Virus record (IMG/VR): IMGVR_UViG_3300028654_000072
Location: 1-21,622 of that record
Origin: a virus
Strand: one strand, 5' to 3'
Length of the DNA: 21,622 nt
Notes under the pieces: generated by a model
Databases searched by the model: none
What the model was told of the DNA's origin: nothing
What the model saw: only the letters and a program-made list of their open reading frames with translations
Shown: one piece after another, positions 1 through 8,747 of the stretch
How the letters are laid out: the number at the start of each line of letters is the position of its first letter
How positions within the stretch are numbered: position 1 is the stretch's first letter
Program-made: the position numbers and the translations under genes

Positions 1-905
1 TAGTCCTGTCCCCCCGGATGTCCCCGATGTCCCGGTAGCTCCCTGAGTACCCGTCGCGCCCTGAAGGCCTGCACCGGTCGTACCTTGAATGCCAGTCGTG
101 CCTTGGATACCCGTAGGCCCCTGAAGCCCTGTGTTGCCCTGGATGCCAGTCGTGCCTTGAACACCGGTCGTTCCCTGAACACCCGTAGGCCCCTGAAGCC
201 CCGTGGCCCCAGCAACACCAGTATTACCTTGAACCCCAGTCGTGCCCTGAACGCCAGTGGCGCCCTTGACCCCTGTCACGCCTTGAAGACCTGTCTGGCC
301 ATCGACGCCCGTCGTTCCCTGCACACCGGTACGGCCCTGGACACCAGTTTGGCCTTGTAATCCTGTCTGGCCCTGGACACCAGTTTGGCCTTGCAGCCCG
401 GTGATACCTTGAACGCCTGTCTGACCTTGAACGCCAGTCGTGCCCTGGATGCCTGTCTGGCCCTGGGTACCCGTCGTGCCTTGCACGCCTGTATTACCCT
501 GAACGCCGGTAGAGCCCTGGATGCCCTGAACGCCTGTCTGACCCTGAACGCCTGTCGTGCCCTGGATACCCTGAACGCCAGTGTTGCCTTGGATACCCTG
601 AACGCCAGTCTGGCCCTGCTGACCCACACCGGTATTGCCTTGGATACACGTAGTACCCTGAACGCCGGTCGTGCCCTGAACACCGGTATTACCCTGCGTG
701 CCTGCACCAGTAGCACCCGCCACACCTGTCACACCTTGCGTGCCTTGCACACCAGTAGGCCCCTGAAGCCCTGTGGCCCCGGCAACACCTGTCCGGCCCT
801 GCGGCCCTGTGATACCCTGAACGCCCATTCCAGTGACGCCGGCAGGGCCTGTCTGACCCTGAATACCGGTCTGACCCTCGATGCCTGTGGCGCCTGCAAC
901 ACCTA
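1..905 (-). repeat. Collagen-like Gly-X-Y stalk, distal segment
   Basis: About 300 codons of Gly-X-Y triplets, mostly a six-residue unit of the form G-x-T-G-V/I-Q, so the DNA is a degenerate 18-bp tandem array. The register breaks twice: a Gly to Cys change at 646-648 (codon TGT) and a slip at the adjacent GVG-QQG stretch near 611-635. Trimeric stalks of this kind usually form extended rods. The array continues past the left edge. Confidence 0.85.
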
Positions 906-3900
906 TAGGTACAAAACGAACAGTCAGTTTGGGACGATTGCCGATATCCGTGTTTTTCGACGAATAAATGGCATAATCCTGATTGGTCGTGGCGTCTGAG
1001 ATAGCGATGAATCCATAGTTGGAGATCGTCCCGGACACCCAGCCCTGCACGACATTCACGCCCTCCGAGAACAGCTGAATAGTCTTGCTGCCAATAGATT
1101 GCGTGATCTGACCCATCACCGTCGAGTCGCGGTCACCGCCGGCAGTTGTCCAATTGTTCACGCCATCGTAAGTGTTCCATGTGGCCGCAGAGGCCGTCCA
1201 GTCGGTCGTGACCCGGTAGAGGGTCATCGTATCGGTACCGGTAGCCTGAGACTGCCAAACGCTCACAGAAGCATCATTTACCGTGATGGCCGGCGAAAGC
1301 GATGAGAGATCCCATTTGATGAGCGTACGCTTCGCAGCCGCCGGCGTGTCGAGAAAGTCCGCGGTATCAGTCGAATGATTGGTTGTGGGATTCAGAACCT
1401 CAATCCAGGTATCCTGCGCTGCCTGATTGCTGTAAATAGCAATGTAGCTGCCAGTTATGCCCTGCACACCCGTCGTGCCCTGCAGCCCTGTCTGACCCTG
1501 AATGCCCTGAATACCTGTCTGACCATCAACGCCAGTCAGGCCTTGAATGCCCTGCACCCCTGTGCGACCTTGTAGCCCTGTGGTACCCTGAGTGCCTTGA
1601 ACACCCGTCGTGCCCTGTACGCCTGTGGCGCCAATAGGGCCGCCAAGGGGGCCTGTCGTGCCCTGGATACCGGTAGATCCTCTAATGCCTGTCACGCCCT
1701 GGATGCCGGCACCGGTAGCGCCTTGAATGCCTGTGATGCCTTGACTACCCTGCAGTCCTGTCTGACCCTGAGGGCCTCGAGCAGCCCATTGAACTTGTAG
1801 CCTTGGGCGTAGAGACGCGGTAGCGTTATCGCCTGAGGCTGTTTCGTAGAAAATGTTGCTTCCACCGAAATATGGCGATGTCTGCGTGAACGTAAACCCG
1901 TAATTGGGGACAGTACCAGAGACCCACTTCTGAACAAGAGATCGAATGTCCCAAGTCCTGGTCGTGGCATCGCTCGACGTGTTATGAATTGTCGCGTAAA
2001 CAGTCGAATCGGTAAAATCGGCCGAAGAGAAATGCGATGATGCCCAGCCTGTGTTGGTCGGCGACGCGAACGACTTCGTCCAGGTAGCCTGGCTATGCGT
2101 GGCAGGATCTTCGGTAATGCCCTCATTCGTGGCATCCACACCCCAGTTCGTTGTCAACCGACGTATGTTCACGTCTTGGTTCTGTGAACCTGCAGCCTGC
2201 GTGACGGCATTTGTTGTCAGCACAGCAGAGATGATCGTCGAATCGAAAGGTATGAACGATAAATCATAAGCCATCAGCCCATAAGACAGCTGCCCTGAAG
2301 GGGGAAACGGCCCTGTTTCTCCAGAATCGCAGTAGCTTTCCATGGTGGACTCGCCACCATGCGCATCATTGCCTGATCCCGGTTCCCAGACATACGTGTC
2401 CTTGGATGTCCCGACTGCCCCGGCAATGCCCTTCCCGAATGCAACATTGTTCAAAGACAATCCGGTTTGACCCTGAAGCCCTGTCACACCCTGCACACCA
2501 GTCTGACCACCGCCCTGAATACCGGTTGTGCCTTGGATACCTGTAGGCCCCTGAAGACCTGTATCCCCCTGTGCAGTCGGGATGTAATTGAAACTGAGCT
2601 TAGGGACTATGCCGCTGCTGTCTTGGAAAGACTTGAACTGGAAACTGACAGTGCCAGTACCAGAGTCCTGACCGATCGCAACACCGTTCCAACCATGCTT
2701 CACCGCACTGCTTAACTGCTGGCATCCGTAGGCATTAAGAGGGAATGACCAGGTATGTCCTGTCTGATCCCCTGGGACAAACGTGGCGATTGCCGTGGTG
2801 TCGTAGTCACCTACGCCAAACCCACCGGGAGATGCCCATGCGTTTGTGCCATCATACTTATTCCATGTAGCACCTGTCTCAGTGAAGGGCTTTTTCAGCA
2901 AGTAGGCGCTGAACGTGGCATCGTTCGTGATGATATTGTATGGGGACGTGGGCCAGAGATTGATGCCTGAATGATCGGTAAAGGTCATCGTGGCATCGAG
3001 AACAAACGGGTAAACAGCCCCCACCGACGGCAGATCCCATTTGACCCATGTGTTTCTATTCTGAACACCCACGCTGTCGATTACCCAGAGCTCATCCAAA
3101 AGTCCGTAATTGGTGTTCGAAGCCGCGCCAATAACGCCGTAGGTATCTATGCCCGTGGTTGAATCAAAATGATTGGTCACGAACACGCCAGTAATGCCCT
3201 GCAGCCCTGTGTTGCCCTGAGCACCTTGAATTCCAGTCACACCTTGAGGCCCACCAAAAGGCCCTGTCACACCCTGCATTCCAGTCGTGCCAAGCCCAGT
3301 CTGGCCCTGAACACCGGTCTGACCCTCAATGCCCTGCACGCCAGTAGCACCCGCCACACCCGTCATGCCCTGCACGCCAGTCCCGCCCTGAACACCGGTA
3401 TTACCTTGAGGCCCTGTGAAGCCCTGGTTACCCTGCACGCCCTGAGGGCCCTGGATACCAGTCTGACCAATCGTGCCCTGCACACCAGTAGGCCCCTGAA
3501 GCCCTGTGGCCCCGGCAACGCCCGTTGAGCCTGCAACGCCTGTGTTGCCCTGGTTCCCCTGAATACCCTGCACACCGGTAGGCCCTTGAAGCCCTGTAGG
3601 GCCACCTGATGCCCCGGTCATGCCTTGGATACCAGTATCACCTTGAACGCCTGTGAGGCCCTGTACGCCTTGGACACCGGTAGACCCGTCAACACCAGTC
3701 TCACCGGCTACCCCGGTGTTTCCCTGCACGCCTGTAGCGCCCTGGATGCCCTGGACGCCTGTCTGGCCATCCACGCCTGTGGCACCCTGCACGCCTGTAG
3801 CGCCCTGGATGCCTTGGACGCCGGTTTCACCCTGAACGCCTGTGGCGCCAGAATAGACCGAATTCAGGCCTGTGATGCCTTGGAATCCTGTTGCCCCGGT

Positions 3901-4332
3901 GAAATCGATCTGATTTTTGATGTGAACGATCAGTTTGGGCGCGGCCTGAGTATCAGATGCCAAATCCGAGGCATTTACCGCGAATTCGACCGAATAGTAC
4001 TGGTCATGAGCCAACCACGGGATATCCGTGGGGTCAAAGCGCCAATTGATGACGAATGTCCCAGTCGACTGCTGGAAATACGTGAAATAGAGGATATGCG
4101 GGTAGAGATTGTAGAGCTCAGGCTGCAGCCGTGTCCACCGGTCATCCGCGGTCGTGGGCGACCCAAGCATGTACGATGCAGCACGCAGGTTCGAAATGCC
4201 TGCCAAGGGAAGATCGACTTCGATCGATCCCCAGGCCATGCTGTCCTGAGAAATGTCTATGATCGGCAGCTTGGCGCCATCAGGCCACACCTGACCGAAC
4301 AACGTGAAATGAACTGGATTTATTTCTGACAT
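1..4332 (-). CDS. Giant collagen-like tail fibre with three DNRLRE-type modules (3' end missing)
   Basis: The frame opens at ATG 4332 (GAGG Shine-Dalgarno 9 nt upstream) and runs off the left edge with no stop, so at least 1,444 residues exist and the C-terminus is not seen. The first ~143 residues form a non-repetitive domain, probably the particle attachment end. Then come Gly-X-Y stalks (about 3901-3184, 2569-2460, 1780-1459 and 905-1) rich in GxTGVQ and GIQ triplets. Between them are three globular blocks (about 3183-2570, 2459-1794, 1458-906), each with a TW-N/T-YDG or ATWTK-like core, a W-V/D-L segment and a closing 'RPKLTVRF'-like strand. These resemble DNRLRE/disaggregatase-related domains, which are carbohydrate-associated. 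As the last gene of the tail cluster it is inferred to be a receptor-binding or side fibre. The stalks are Thr/Gln-rich rather than Pro-rich, as usual for phage collagens. A surface protein of another kind is less likely because of the position. Confidence 0.85.
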   Translation of the reverse strand, partial: MSEINPVHFTLFGQVWPDGAKLPIIDISQDSMAWGSIEVDLPLAGISNLRAASYMLGSPTTADDRWTRLQPELYNLYPHILYFTYFQQSTGTFVINWRFDPTDIPWLAHDQYYSVEFAVNASDLASDTQAAPKLIVHIKNQIDFTGATGFQGITGLNSVYSGATGVQGETGVQGIQGATGVQGATGVDGQTGVQGIQGATGVQGNTGVAGETGVDGSTGVQGVQGLTGVQGDTGIQGMTGASGGPTGLQGPTGVQGIQGNQGNTGVAGSTGVAGATGLQGPTGVQGTIGQTGIQGPQGVQGNQGFTGPQGNTGVQGGTGVQGMTGVAGATGVQGIEGQTGVQGQTGLGTTGMQGVTGPFGGPQGVTGIQGAQGNTGLQGITGVFVTNHFDSTTGIDTYGVIGAASNTNYGLLDELWVIDSVGVQNRNTWVKWDLPSVGAVYPFVLDATMTFTDHSGINLWPTSPYNIITNDATFSAYLLKKPFTETGATWNKYDGTNAWASPGGFGVGDYDTTAIATFVPGDQTGHTWSFPLNAYGCQQLSSAVKHGWNGVAIGQDSGTGTVSFQFKSFQDSSGIVPKLSFNYIPTAQGDTGLQGPTGIQGTTGIQGGGQTGVQGVTGLQGQTGLSLNNVAFGKGIAGAVGTSKDTYVWEPGSGNDAHGGESTMESYCDSGETGPFPPSGQLSYGLMAYDLSFIPFDSTIISAVLTTNAVTQAAGSQNQDVNIRRLTTNWGVDATNEGITEDPATHSQATWTKSFASPTNTGWASSHFSSADFTDSTVYATIHNTSSDATTRTWDIRSLVQKWVSGTVPNYGFTFTQTSPYFGGSNIFYETASGDNATASLRPRLQVQWAARGPQGQTGLQGSQGITGIQGATGAGIQGVTGIRGSTGIQGTTGPLGGPIGATGVQGTTGVQGTQGTTGLQGRTGVQGIQGLTGVDGQTGIQGIQGQTGLQGTTGVQGITGSYIAIYSNQAAQDTWIEVLNPTTNHSTDTADFLDTPAAAKRTLIKWDLSSLSPAITVNDASVSVWQSQATGTDTMTLYRVTTDWTASAATWNTYDGVNNWTTAGGDRDSTVMGQITQSIGSKTIQLFSEGVNVVQGWVSGTISNYGFIAISDATTNQDYAIYSSKNTDIGNRPKLTVRFVPIGVAGATGIEGQTGIQGQTGPAGVTGMGVQGITGPQGRTGVAGATGLQGPTGVQGTQGVTGVAGATGAGTQGNTGVQGTTGVQGTTCIQGNTGVGQQGQTGVQGIQGNTGVQGIQGTTGVQGQTGVQGIQGSTGVQGNTGVQGTTGTQGQTGIQGTTGVQGQTGVQGITGLQGQTGVQGQTGLQGQTGVQGRTGVQGTTGVDGQTGLQGVTGVKGATGVQGTTGVQGNTGVAGATGLQGPTGVQGTTGVQGTTGIQGNTGLQGPTGIQGTTGIQGTTGAGLQGATGTQGATGTSGTSGGTGL
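3184..3901 (-). repeat. Collagen-like Gly-X-Y stalk, proximal segment
   Basis: About 240 codons of Gly-X-Y triplets between the N-terminal domain and the first DNRLRE-like block. Degenerate 9- and 18-bp units code for combinations of GVQ, GAT, GNT, GIQ and GLQ. Two shorter stalks of the same type (about 2460-2569 and 1459-1780) separate the later globular blocks. Confidence 0.82.
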
Positions 4333-4359
4333 AATCTCTATCCTCGTATTAGCAAAGTA

Positions 4360-4551
4360 TTACCTGCGTTTGCGAGTCTCTGCGGCCTGGGCCTCTTGCA
4401 CAGCGATGTCGATCAGAACTGCTTGCTGTTCGGGGACGGTCTTCCAATCATACTCGGCGATCATGTCGATCACTGCATCCCCGACCCGCTGCCCGTTTTC
4501 CAACCGCATCCGGATCATATTGCGAAATTCTGCTTCTCTTTTCTCTGTCAT
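4360..4551 (-). CDS. Small protein of unknown function (63 aa)
   Basis: It starts with MTEKREAEFRN and ends in a basic AETRKRR tail. The middle is amphipathic and helical in character, with acidic and aliphatic residues (VGDAVIDMIAEYDWK). I see no signal peptide, membrane segment or catalytic motif. The start is preceded by AAGAGATGA-type purine-rich sequence. It lies between the 235-aa fibre-like gene and the collagen fibre, 27 bp from the latter and on the same strand, so it is co-transcribed with them. Small helical proteins at this place in tail clusters are sometimes fibre assembly factors, but that is only a positional guess. I do not recognise the family. Confidence 0.6.
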   Translation of the reverse strand: MTEKREAEFRNMIRMRLENGQRVGDAVIDMIAEYDWKTVPEQQAVLIDIAVQEAQAAETRKRR

Positions 4552-4566
4552 CTCTTTCCCCCTGTC

Positions 4567-5274
4567 TTAAGGGCACAGGCCGTACGCCTGAAGCAATGCC
4601 ACGATGTCAGCGAACGTCGCCGCCGGCGTAGGCTGCTGTGCCACCGGTGTCGCCCCGAAAAAGCCTACCAAAGGCTGTGACCCGTCCGTAGCGAATGTCA
4701 CGGCGGCCTGAGCGCTATATTGCGGCATAATCGAAATGCCATTTGACGTGAACGATATCTGTTGCAGGCGGCTGTCCTGAATGTAGATGTCACCCGAGCC
4801 ACCATTGTTACCATCCGTGAAAAGGGCCAAAAACCCTGAATCTGCCACGATTTCCATGCCACCAGCGGCGAACACCATCATGCTGTCCGCTACAGGCGAG
4901 GCTGACGTGGACACGGTCGAGAAGTTACCAATGCCGGTCACCAGCGTGTCCCCCACGAACCCGGTGTCGACAATCTGCGTCCTGGCAGTCTGTGCCCCGT
5001 CGGCCGTCTGAATTGTAGGCGCCGGATCGGCCGGATTCAAGGCTGCAATGCCCACAACGCTGGCATTGATGGCCACGTTCGATGACCCACAGCTCACCGC
5101 GGTGATCGTGTTCGAAGAGTTGACCAATCCCGCATGGACATGCTGGGCGCCGACCAGGGTGTCAGTAAGGTTGGGCAGCTTGCCTATGATGTCCTTCAAG
5201 GCCTGTGTCTCTGTAGGACCCCAATTGGCATCGCCAGTGTCGTTTAGAGTGTAACCGTTATAGTTCTCAGACAT
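4567..5274 (-). CDS. Tail fibre-like/virion protein with GFFGATP C-terminal motif
   Basis: This 235-residue protein has a short acidic N-terminal helix (ALKDIIGKLPN) followed by a long Ser/Thr/Gly/Ala-rich beta-type stretch without charged catalytic clusters. Its end reads LVGFFGATPVAQQ, then a helix closing in LLQAYGLCP. That 'GFFGATP-x-x-Q' ending recurs at the C-terminus of many phage fibre and appendage proteins and is probably a trimer-tip element. The AAGGGA Shine-Dalgarno lies seven bases upstream of the ATG. It follows the baseplate J-like gene by 10 bp. In Mu this position holds gp48 (DUF2313), but I see no resemblance to it here. Function is inferred from position and composition: a baseplate-proximal fibre or spike. 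Confidence 0.65.
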   Translation of the reverse strand: MSENYNGYTLNDTGDANWGPTETQALKDIIGKLPNLTDTLVGAQHVHAGLVNSSNTITAVSCGSSNVAINASVVGIAALNPADPAPTIQTADGAQTARTQIVDTGFVGDTLVTGIGNFSTVSTSASPVADSMMVFAAGGMEIVADSGFLALFTDGNNGGSGDIYIQDSRLQQISFTSNGISIMPQYSAQAAVTFATDGSQPLVGFFGATPVAQQPTPAATFADIVALLQAYGLCP

Positions 5275-5284
5275 GATAAATCCC

Positions 5285-6364
5285 TTATGCTGAAGGTGTT
5301 ACAGAGATGATACCTGGTTGAATGACCTGGTAGTACTGTGGTACCACGTCCGATGTGGGTGTGGTAACCACGGCATTGACTGCCCCGTCCTGAATGCAAA
5401 TAGATTCGAGCTTGGACGTGTAGAGCGTGTCCCCAGGGAGCATGCTCGACATGAACGACGCGATATCGTTCTGCATGGTCTGGATATCGCTGGTGACCGG
5501 TGATACCGTCACTGACACGTTCTGAACCAAAAGGGCCACAGCCTGAATGACGGTCGATGCCGCGGTCACAGGACGCCTGGCATCAACGTACATCTGTAAG
5601 CCTGTCACCAGGTTCGTCATTGCCCCGGTGCCCAGTATGGATAGATCATTAGGCTTGATGACGAGGTAGACCTGCCCTGCCGGCACTGCCGGAGGCGTGA
5701 TGACCGTGCAGTACTGCACGAAATAGGTCGTGGTCGACTGGGGCACGATCGTGTGCAGGCCTGATCCACCGTTTGTGAGGGTCACCGGTGAGATGAACCC
5801 AGTATCCCACACTTGGATCAGGGATGGATCGGCATACGCCTGATAAACCCCGTAGGACGTGTTCAATGACAACCCACCCGGCAGAGTACCTGTCGTCGTG
5901 AATTGAACAATGACACCATCCATGTTGTAGTTCTGGCCTACAGTGATCGTGTCGGCGCCAACATTAACCGCCCCGGGCAAAAAATTCTCATTATGATAAG
6001 CGGTCTGGGCCGGCATTTGTAATGCCCAGTTCTGGTAGTCCGTCTTGGTGCCGCCGGCTGGCGGGGACTTCAGGGCCGTGATCATGGCATTGGCGTAGTC
6101 ATTGTCGTTTTCGCCGGCCTGACGTGTGATGCCCAGGATGCTGCCCCAATGATTAATTGAATCTGTCGAACCTGTATCAGGGAAGGGTTGCTGGGCCAGG
6201 TAGTCCTGGTACTTGTACACGCCCCACAGGGCGCTCGCCAGCACGCTGCATTTGATGTATACAGGGCTGCCGATGCTCGTGTCAGGGCTGGGCGACAGGT
6301 TGCTGTAATCAGTCAGCATGGCCTGAAGCAAATCATCGTAGCTTCTAAGATAGGGATTCGACAT
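5285..6364 (-). CDS. Baseplate J-like protein (Mu gp47 / P2 gpJ / T4 gp6 family)
   Basis: At 359 residues it matches the length of Mu gp47. The N-terminus (YLRSYDDLLQAMLTDYSN, then GSPVYIKCSVLASALWGVYKYQDYLAQQ and INHWGSILGITR) is the typical Baseplate_J opening, in which a helix precedes the statement of the first strand layer. The C-terminal half carries VNVTVSPV-like and SIxQDGAVNAVVTTP-like segments that fit the family's repeated alpha/beta domains. Proteins of this family form the wedge ring that surrounds the hub and opens on contraction. The gene starts one base after the stop of the gp46-like gene (TAA-C-ATG) and belongs to the same tightly packed baseplate unit. The middle insert (about residues 130-215) is Gly/Thr-rich and looks like an added beta domain. 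Confidence 0.88.
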   Translation of the reverse strand: MSNPYLRSYDDLLQAMLTDYSNLSPSPDTSIGSPVYIKCSVLASALWGVYKYQDYLAQQPFPDTGSTDSINHWGSILGITRQAGENDNDYANAMITALKSPPAGGTKTDYQNWALQMPAQTAYHNENFLPGAVNVGADTITVGQNYNMDGVIVQFTTTGTLPGGLSLNTSYGVYQAYADPSLIQVWDTGFISPVTLTNGGSGLHTIVPQSTTTYFVQYCTVITPPAVPAGQVYLVIKPNDLSILGTGAMTNLVTGLQMYVDARRPVTAASTVIQAVALLVQNVSVTVSPVTSDIQTMQNDIASFMSSMLPGDTLYTSKLESICIQDGAVNAVVTTPTSDVVPQYYQVIQPGIISVTPSA

Positions 6365-6365
6365 G

Positions 6366-6728
6366 TTAAACCACCGCGTAAAATTGTTGGTACTTAATTA
6401 TTAACCCATTGGGTTGCGTGGCCTGAACCTTGATATTCATCCTGCCTGGCGTCCGAGGGTCGGAGTCCTTTTCAACAGCAACATCGATCGCCGTGGCACG
6501 TCCGACCTGGATGAGCCATTGGAGGGCATCTTGGACATATTGCTTGGCCAGCAATAGATCTGAGGTGCCCAGCTTTTTGATCGTGCCCAGCTTATGTCCG
6601 AACGAGGGCTGCTGCCACCAACGCCCATACTCGATGTTCAGGCTGAACCAGATGTTCGTCCTGATATCGGTGTTGGCGTTGAAAGTCATGGCGCCAAGTC
6701 CATTTACGAGTAGCACTTGAAAGTCCAT
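6366..6728 (-). CDS. Baseplate protein, Mu GP46 / gp25-like family
   Basis: The 120-residue protein shows the GP46 pattern: a strand ending in IWFSLNIEYGRWWQQP, a helix-rich middle in which a G-x-K-L-x-x-I-K-K-L element is followed by AKQYVQDALQWLIQVG, and a final strand pair with a PNG turn. This family is the Mu-type counterpart of the T4 gp25 / P2 gpW wedge protein that joins the wedge to the hub and the first sheath ring. The ATG follows the spike gene's stop after a single base (TAA-T-ATG), and it is followed by the Baseplate_J gene, the same order as in Mu. No lysozyme catalytic residues are expected or seen. Confidence 0.8.
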   Translation of the reverse strand: MDFQVLLVNGLGAMTFNANTDIRTNIWFSLNIEYGRWWQQPSFGHKLGTIKKLGTSDLLLAKQYVQDALQWLIQVGRATAIDVAVEKDSDPRTPGRMNIKVQATQPNGLIIKYQQFYAVV

Positions 6729-6729
6729 A

Positions 6730-7365
6730 TTATTCGGCCTCTACAACGCTTGTGAATGCATTCGGATACAACGTTGAGTTTACCGGCGATACCATGCCTG
6801 CACTGTATTGCAACGGCGCCAGCGTCATGCCATGCGGCACATCCAGGGCATGGGTGTGGTTGGCGAGCAGATCGGCGAACGATTCCATGCAAAGTTTCTT
6901 GAGTTGGTCGTTCGGATCTGCCCCCAGTTTGATAGACGGCGCCGTGATGCCGGCGTTGTTCTGTGTGATCGTTATCTGGTTGTTGCCCGCAATGATCTGA
7001 ATAGACCCATTAGCTGTGTGGATATCGATCAGCCCTTTATCGCCACCCTCGACATTGTCATTGCTGTGTAGTGCAATCACGACCTCAGATCCATCAGCAC
7101 CATCGGCATAAACAGCTACCTGTCCCTCTTTCAGGGCCACAGGATAAAGATTACCATCATTCTCTGCCACGGACACACTGTTGTTCCCGTACTGAACTGT
7201 GACCAGATCAGCGCCTTGTTTAGGCTGAGACCTGAACCCATAATGCTGAAAAATCTTGCCGGACACGATCTCGTTGCCTCGGCCGTATGCCGTGAACGTG
7301 CGGTAGGCAGCATTGCCGGCCGCGACCAGATTGATCAGAGAAGCTTTAATGATGTCGATTATCAT
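6730..7365 (-). CDS. Baseplate central spike / assembly protein, Mu gp45 family
   Basis: The protein has 211 residues. The N-terminal half has the Mu gp45 signature: a helix, then KIFQHYGFRSQPKQGAD, a beta strand (LVTVQYGNNSVSVAEND) and GQVAVYADGADG, an OB-fold-like region. After it comes a short beta-helical stretch (LIDIHTANGSIQIIAGNN, then QITITQNNAGITAPSIKLG). Near the end is an H-T-H at residues 170-172. HxH motifs in P2 gpV-type spikes bind an iron ion at the tip. Here the motif lies before a C-terminal extension of about 40 residues, so an iron site is possible but not certain. The start overlaps the hub gene's stop as ATGA, suggesting translational coupling. Confidence 0.85.
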   Translation of the reverse strand: MIIDIIKASLINLVAAGNAAYRTFTAYGRGNEIVSGKIFQHYGFRSQPKQGADLVTVQYGNNSVSVAENDGNLYPVALKEGQVAVYADGADGSEVVIALHSNDNVEGGDKGLIDIHTANGSIQIIAGNNQITITQNNAGITAPSIKLGADPNDQLKKLCMESFADLLANHTHALDVPHGMTLAPLQYSAGMVSPVNSTLYPNAFTSVVEAE

Positions 7366-8747
7366 ATTCCCGTTACCTGCATGTCATGACGGACATTTCG
7401 AATAATTGAATTGTCGATCTTGCCAGGCCTGCACAAGTCAAGCACAGTCGTTATGCCGCCCGAATTGCTGCCACGATACTCAACCCCATAGGTCAAGAAC
7501 TCTGAGAACACCACGCCCGGGATGAAGTCATCCTCAACAATGGCCAGATGATTGATGAAATAGGGCTGAGAGTTAGGATCTGGGCTGTGCCCTTCAACTG
7601 TATACTTCAATGTATACAAACGTCTGTTCTGCTGCAGAAATTCTGTGTCAAGAAGCTGCTGCTTGGTGTTCTTCCACACATTATCATCCACGGCATTGAC
7701 CCCAGCCACCTTGAACTTTGTCAAGCCCTGGTAGCCCTTATCAGGAGACCCGGACTCTATCGCCTCGGCCACGAGCACACTTCGGACTGTCTGGAAAGTG
7801 CCATTCACCACCGTAGGAGCCTGATCATATTCGGACTCGGATTGGCCGACGAGCCTGATCCATTTGTGATAATCGGTCGCGTCCTGGGTAAACTCGCACG
7901 AGATCACGTTATTCTGCCCAGATTTGTTGGGCAGGCCTGTAGTAGGCTCAGTCCCGGGGACAAGATTTTGAATGAAATAGTTTCCACTCTTTAACACAGA
8001 GTCCTGTACCGGACTGCCATCAACGCCATAGGAGACCAATTCGTCATCAGGCCCTGTGACCTTGTGAAACACGATGACCTGCTGGTCGTCAGTGTTTACC
8101 GGCTTTGCATACATGAAAATGCCGACAGGATTCACCAGGGTCGAGATGAAATCGAACAGGGTCTGCCCGTGAGTTGATCGAACCTTTTTCACTGTGGCCA
8201 GTTTCTTAGAGGCATCTATTGCCGTAGATGTCCACTCAAACTTCAGTTCTGGCAGGCTCAGCAGCTCTATGCCATCGTGGTTGGGAAACACGGCCTTAGA
8301 ACCTTCCCACACGTCCTGCACAACATCAGCAAGCACACCGCTGACTGTCTTTTTGTTGAGCGGATAGAACTGACCATCGGGGCCAGTAGTCTGAAGCCCT
8401 GCCGTGGTGGTCTGGTAGAACTTGGGCGTCAGAACGAAATTGTCATGCAAGACCTGCATGGCATCTCGACCATACAGCTTCAGCACGCGGCTGCCCTTGC
8501 TGTAGGAGATAGACACGCGATCGATCCACCCGGACATCATGGTAAACCCATTGATCTGAAATTCGAACGTGATAGGCGACACAGCCACGTTGACCTGCAC
8601 CGACCATTCGATTTCCATTTCAATTGTGCCGGCGCCCGAGAAAATATCGCGCTTACACGAATAGCTTCTCAGCTTCTCTTGAGGGACTTGATCCCTTGAG
8701 AATGACGAGCCCAAGAAAATGGTTACTACATCACGGCTGCTGGGCAT
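7362..8747 (-). CDS. Baseplate hub protein, Mu gp44 (P) / P2 gpD / T4 gp27 family
   Basis: At 461 residues it is somewhat larger than Mu gp44. The N-terminal domain has the family pattern: a mixed strand ending in YSCKRDIFSGAGTIEMEIE, then FEFQINGFTMMSGWIDRVSIS and KGSRVLKLYGRDAMQVL, where the G-R-D-A turn is typical. The central helices and the segment reading ISTLVNPVGIFMYAKP are followed by the second beta domain. Hub trimers sit under the tail tube and carry the spike. The first 17 bp overlap the end of the DNA-circularization-like gene, and the gene ends in an ATGA overlap with the spike gene. The hub and its spike partner are therefore probably made together. The Shine-Dalgarno is weak, which fits coupling to the upstream gene. 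Confidence 0.82.
   Translation of the reverse strand: MPSSRDVVTIFLGSSFSRDQVPQEKLRSYSCKRDIFSGAGTIEMEIEWSVQVNVAVSPITFEFQINGFTMMSGWIDRVSISYSKGSRVLKLYGRDAMQVLHDNFVLTPKFYQTTTAGLQTTGPDGQFYPLNKKTVSGVLADVVQDVWEGSKAVFPNHDGIELLSLPELKFEWTSTAIDASKKLATVKKVRSTHGQTLFDFISTLVNPVGIFMYAKPVNTDDQQVIVFHKVTGPDDELVSYGVDGSPVQDSVLKSGNYFIQNLVPGTEPTTGLPNKSGQNNVISCEFTQDATDYHKWIRLVGQSESEYDQAPTVVNGTFQTVRSVLVAEAIESGSPDKGYQGLTKFKVAGVNAVDDNVWKNTKQQLLDTEFLQQNRRLYTLKYTVEGHSPDPNSQPYFINHLAIVEDDFIPGVVFSEFLTYGVEYRGSNSGGITTVLDLCRPGKIDNSIIRNVRHDMQVTGI

Noticed and set aside
1-905. CRISPR-like or satellite array
   Set aside because: Repeats are adjacent, variable and stay in frame with collagen triplets; there are no unique spacers of constant length.
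85-999. Long plus-strand open frames over the fibre gene (85-360, 385-999) and similar ones at 3169-3528 and 3625-4329
   Set aside because: They are antisense to the Gly-X-Y repeats; the repetitive codons have few stops in any frame. Their translations are low-complexity ([10 protein letters not shown]) and no start signal fits.
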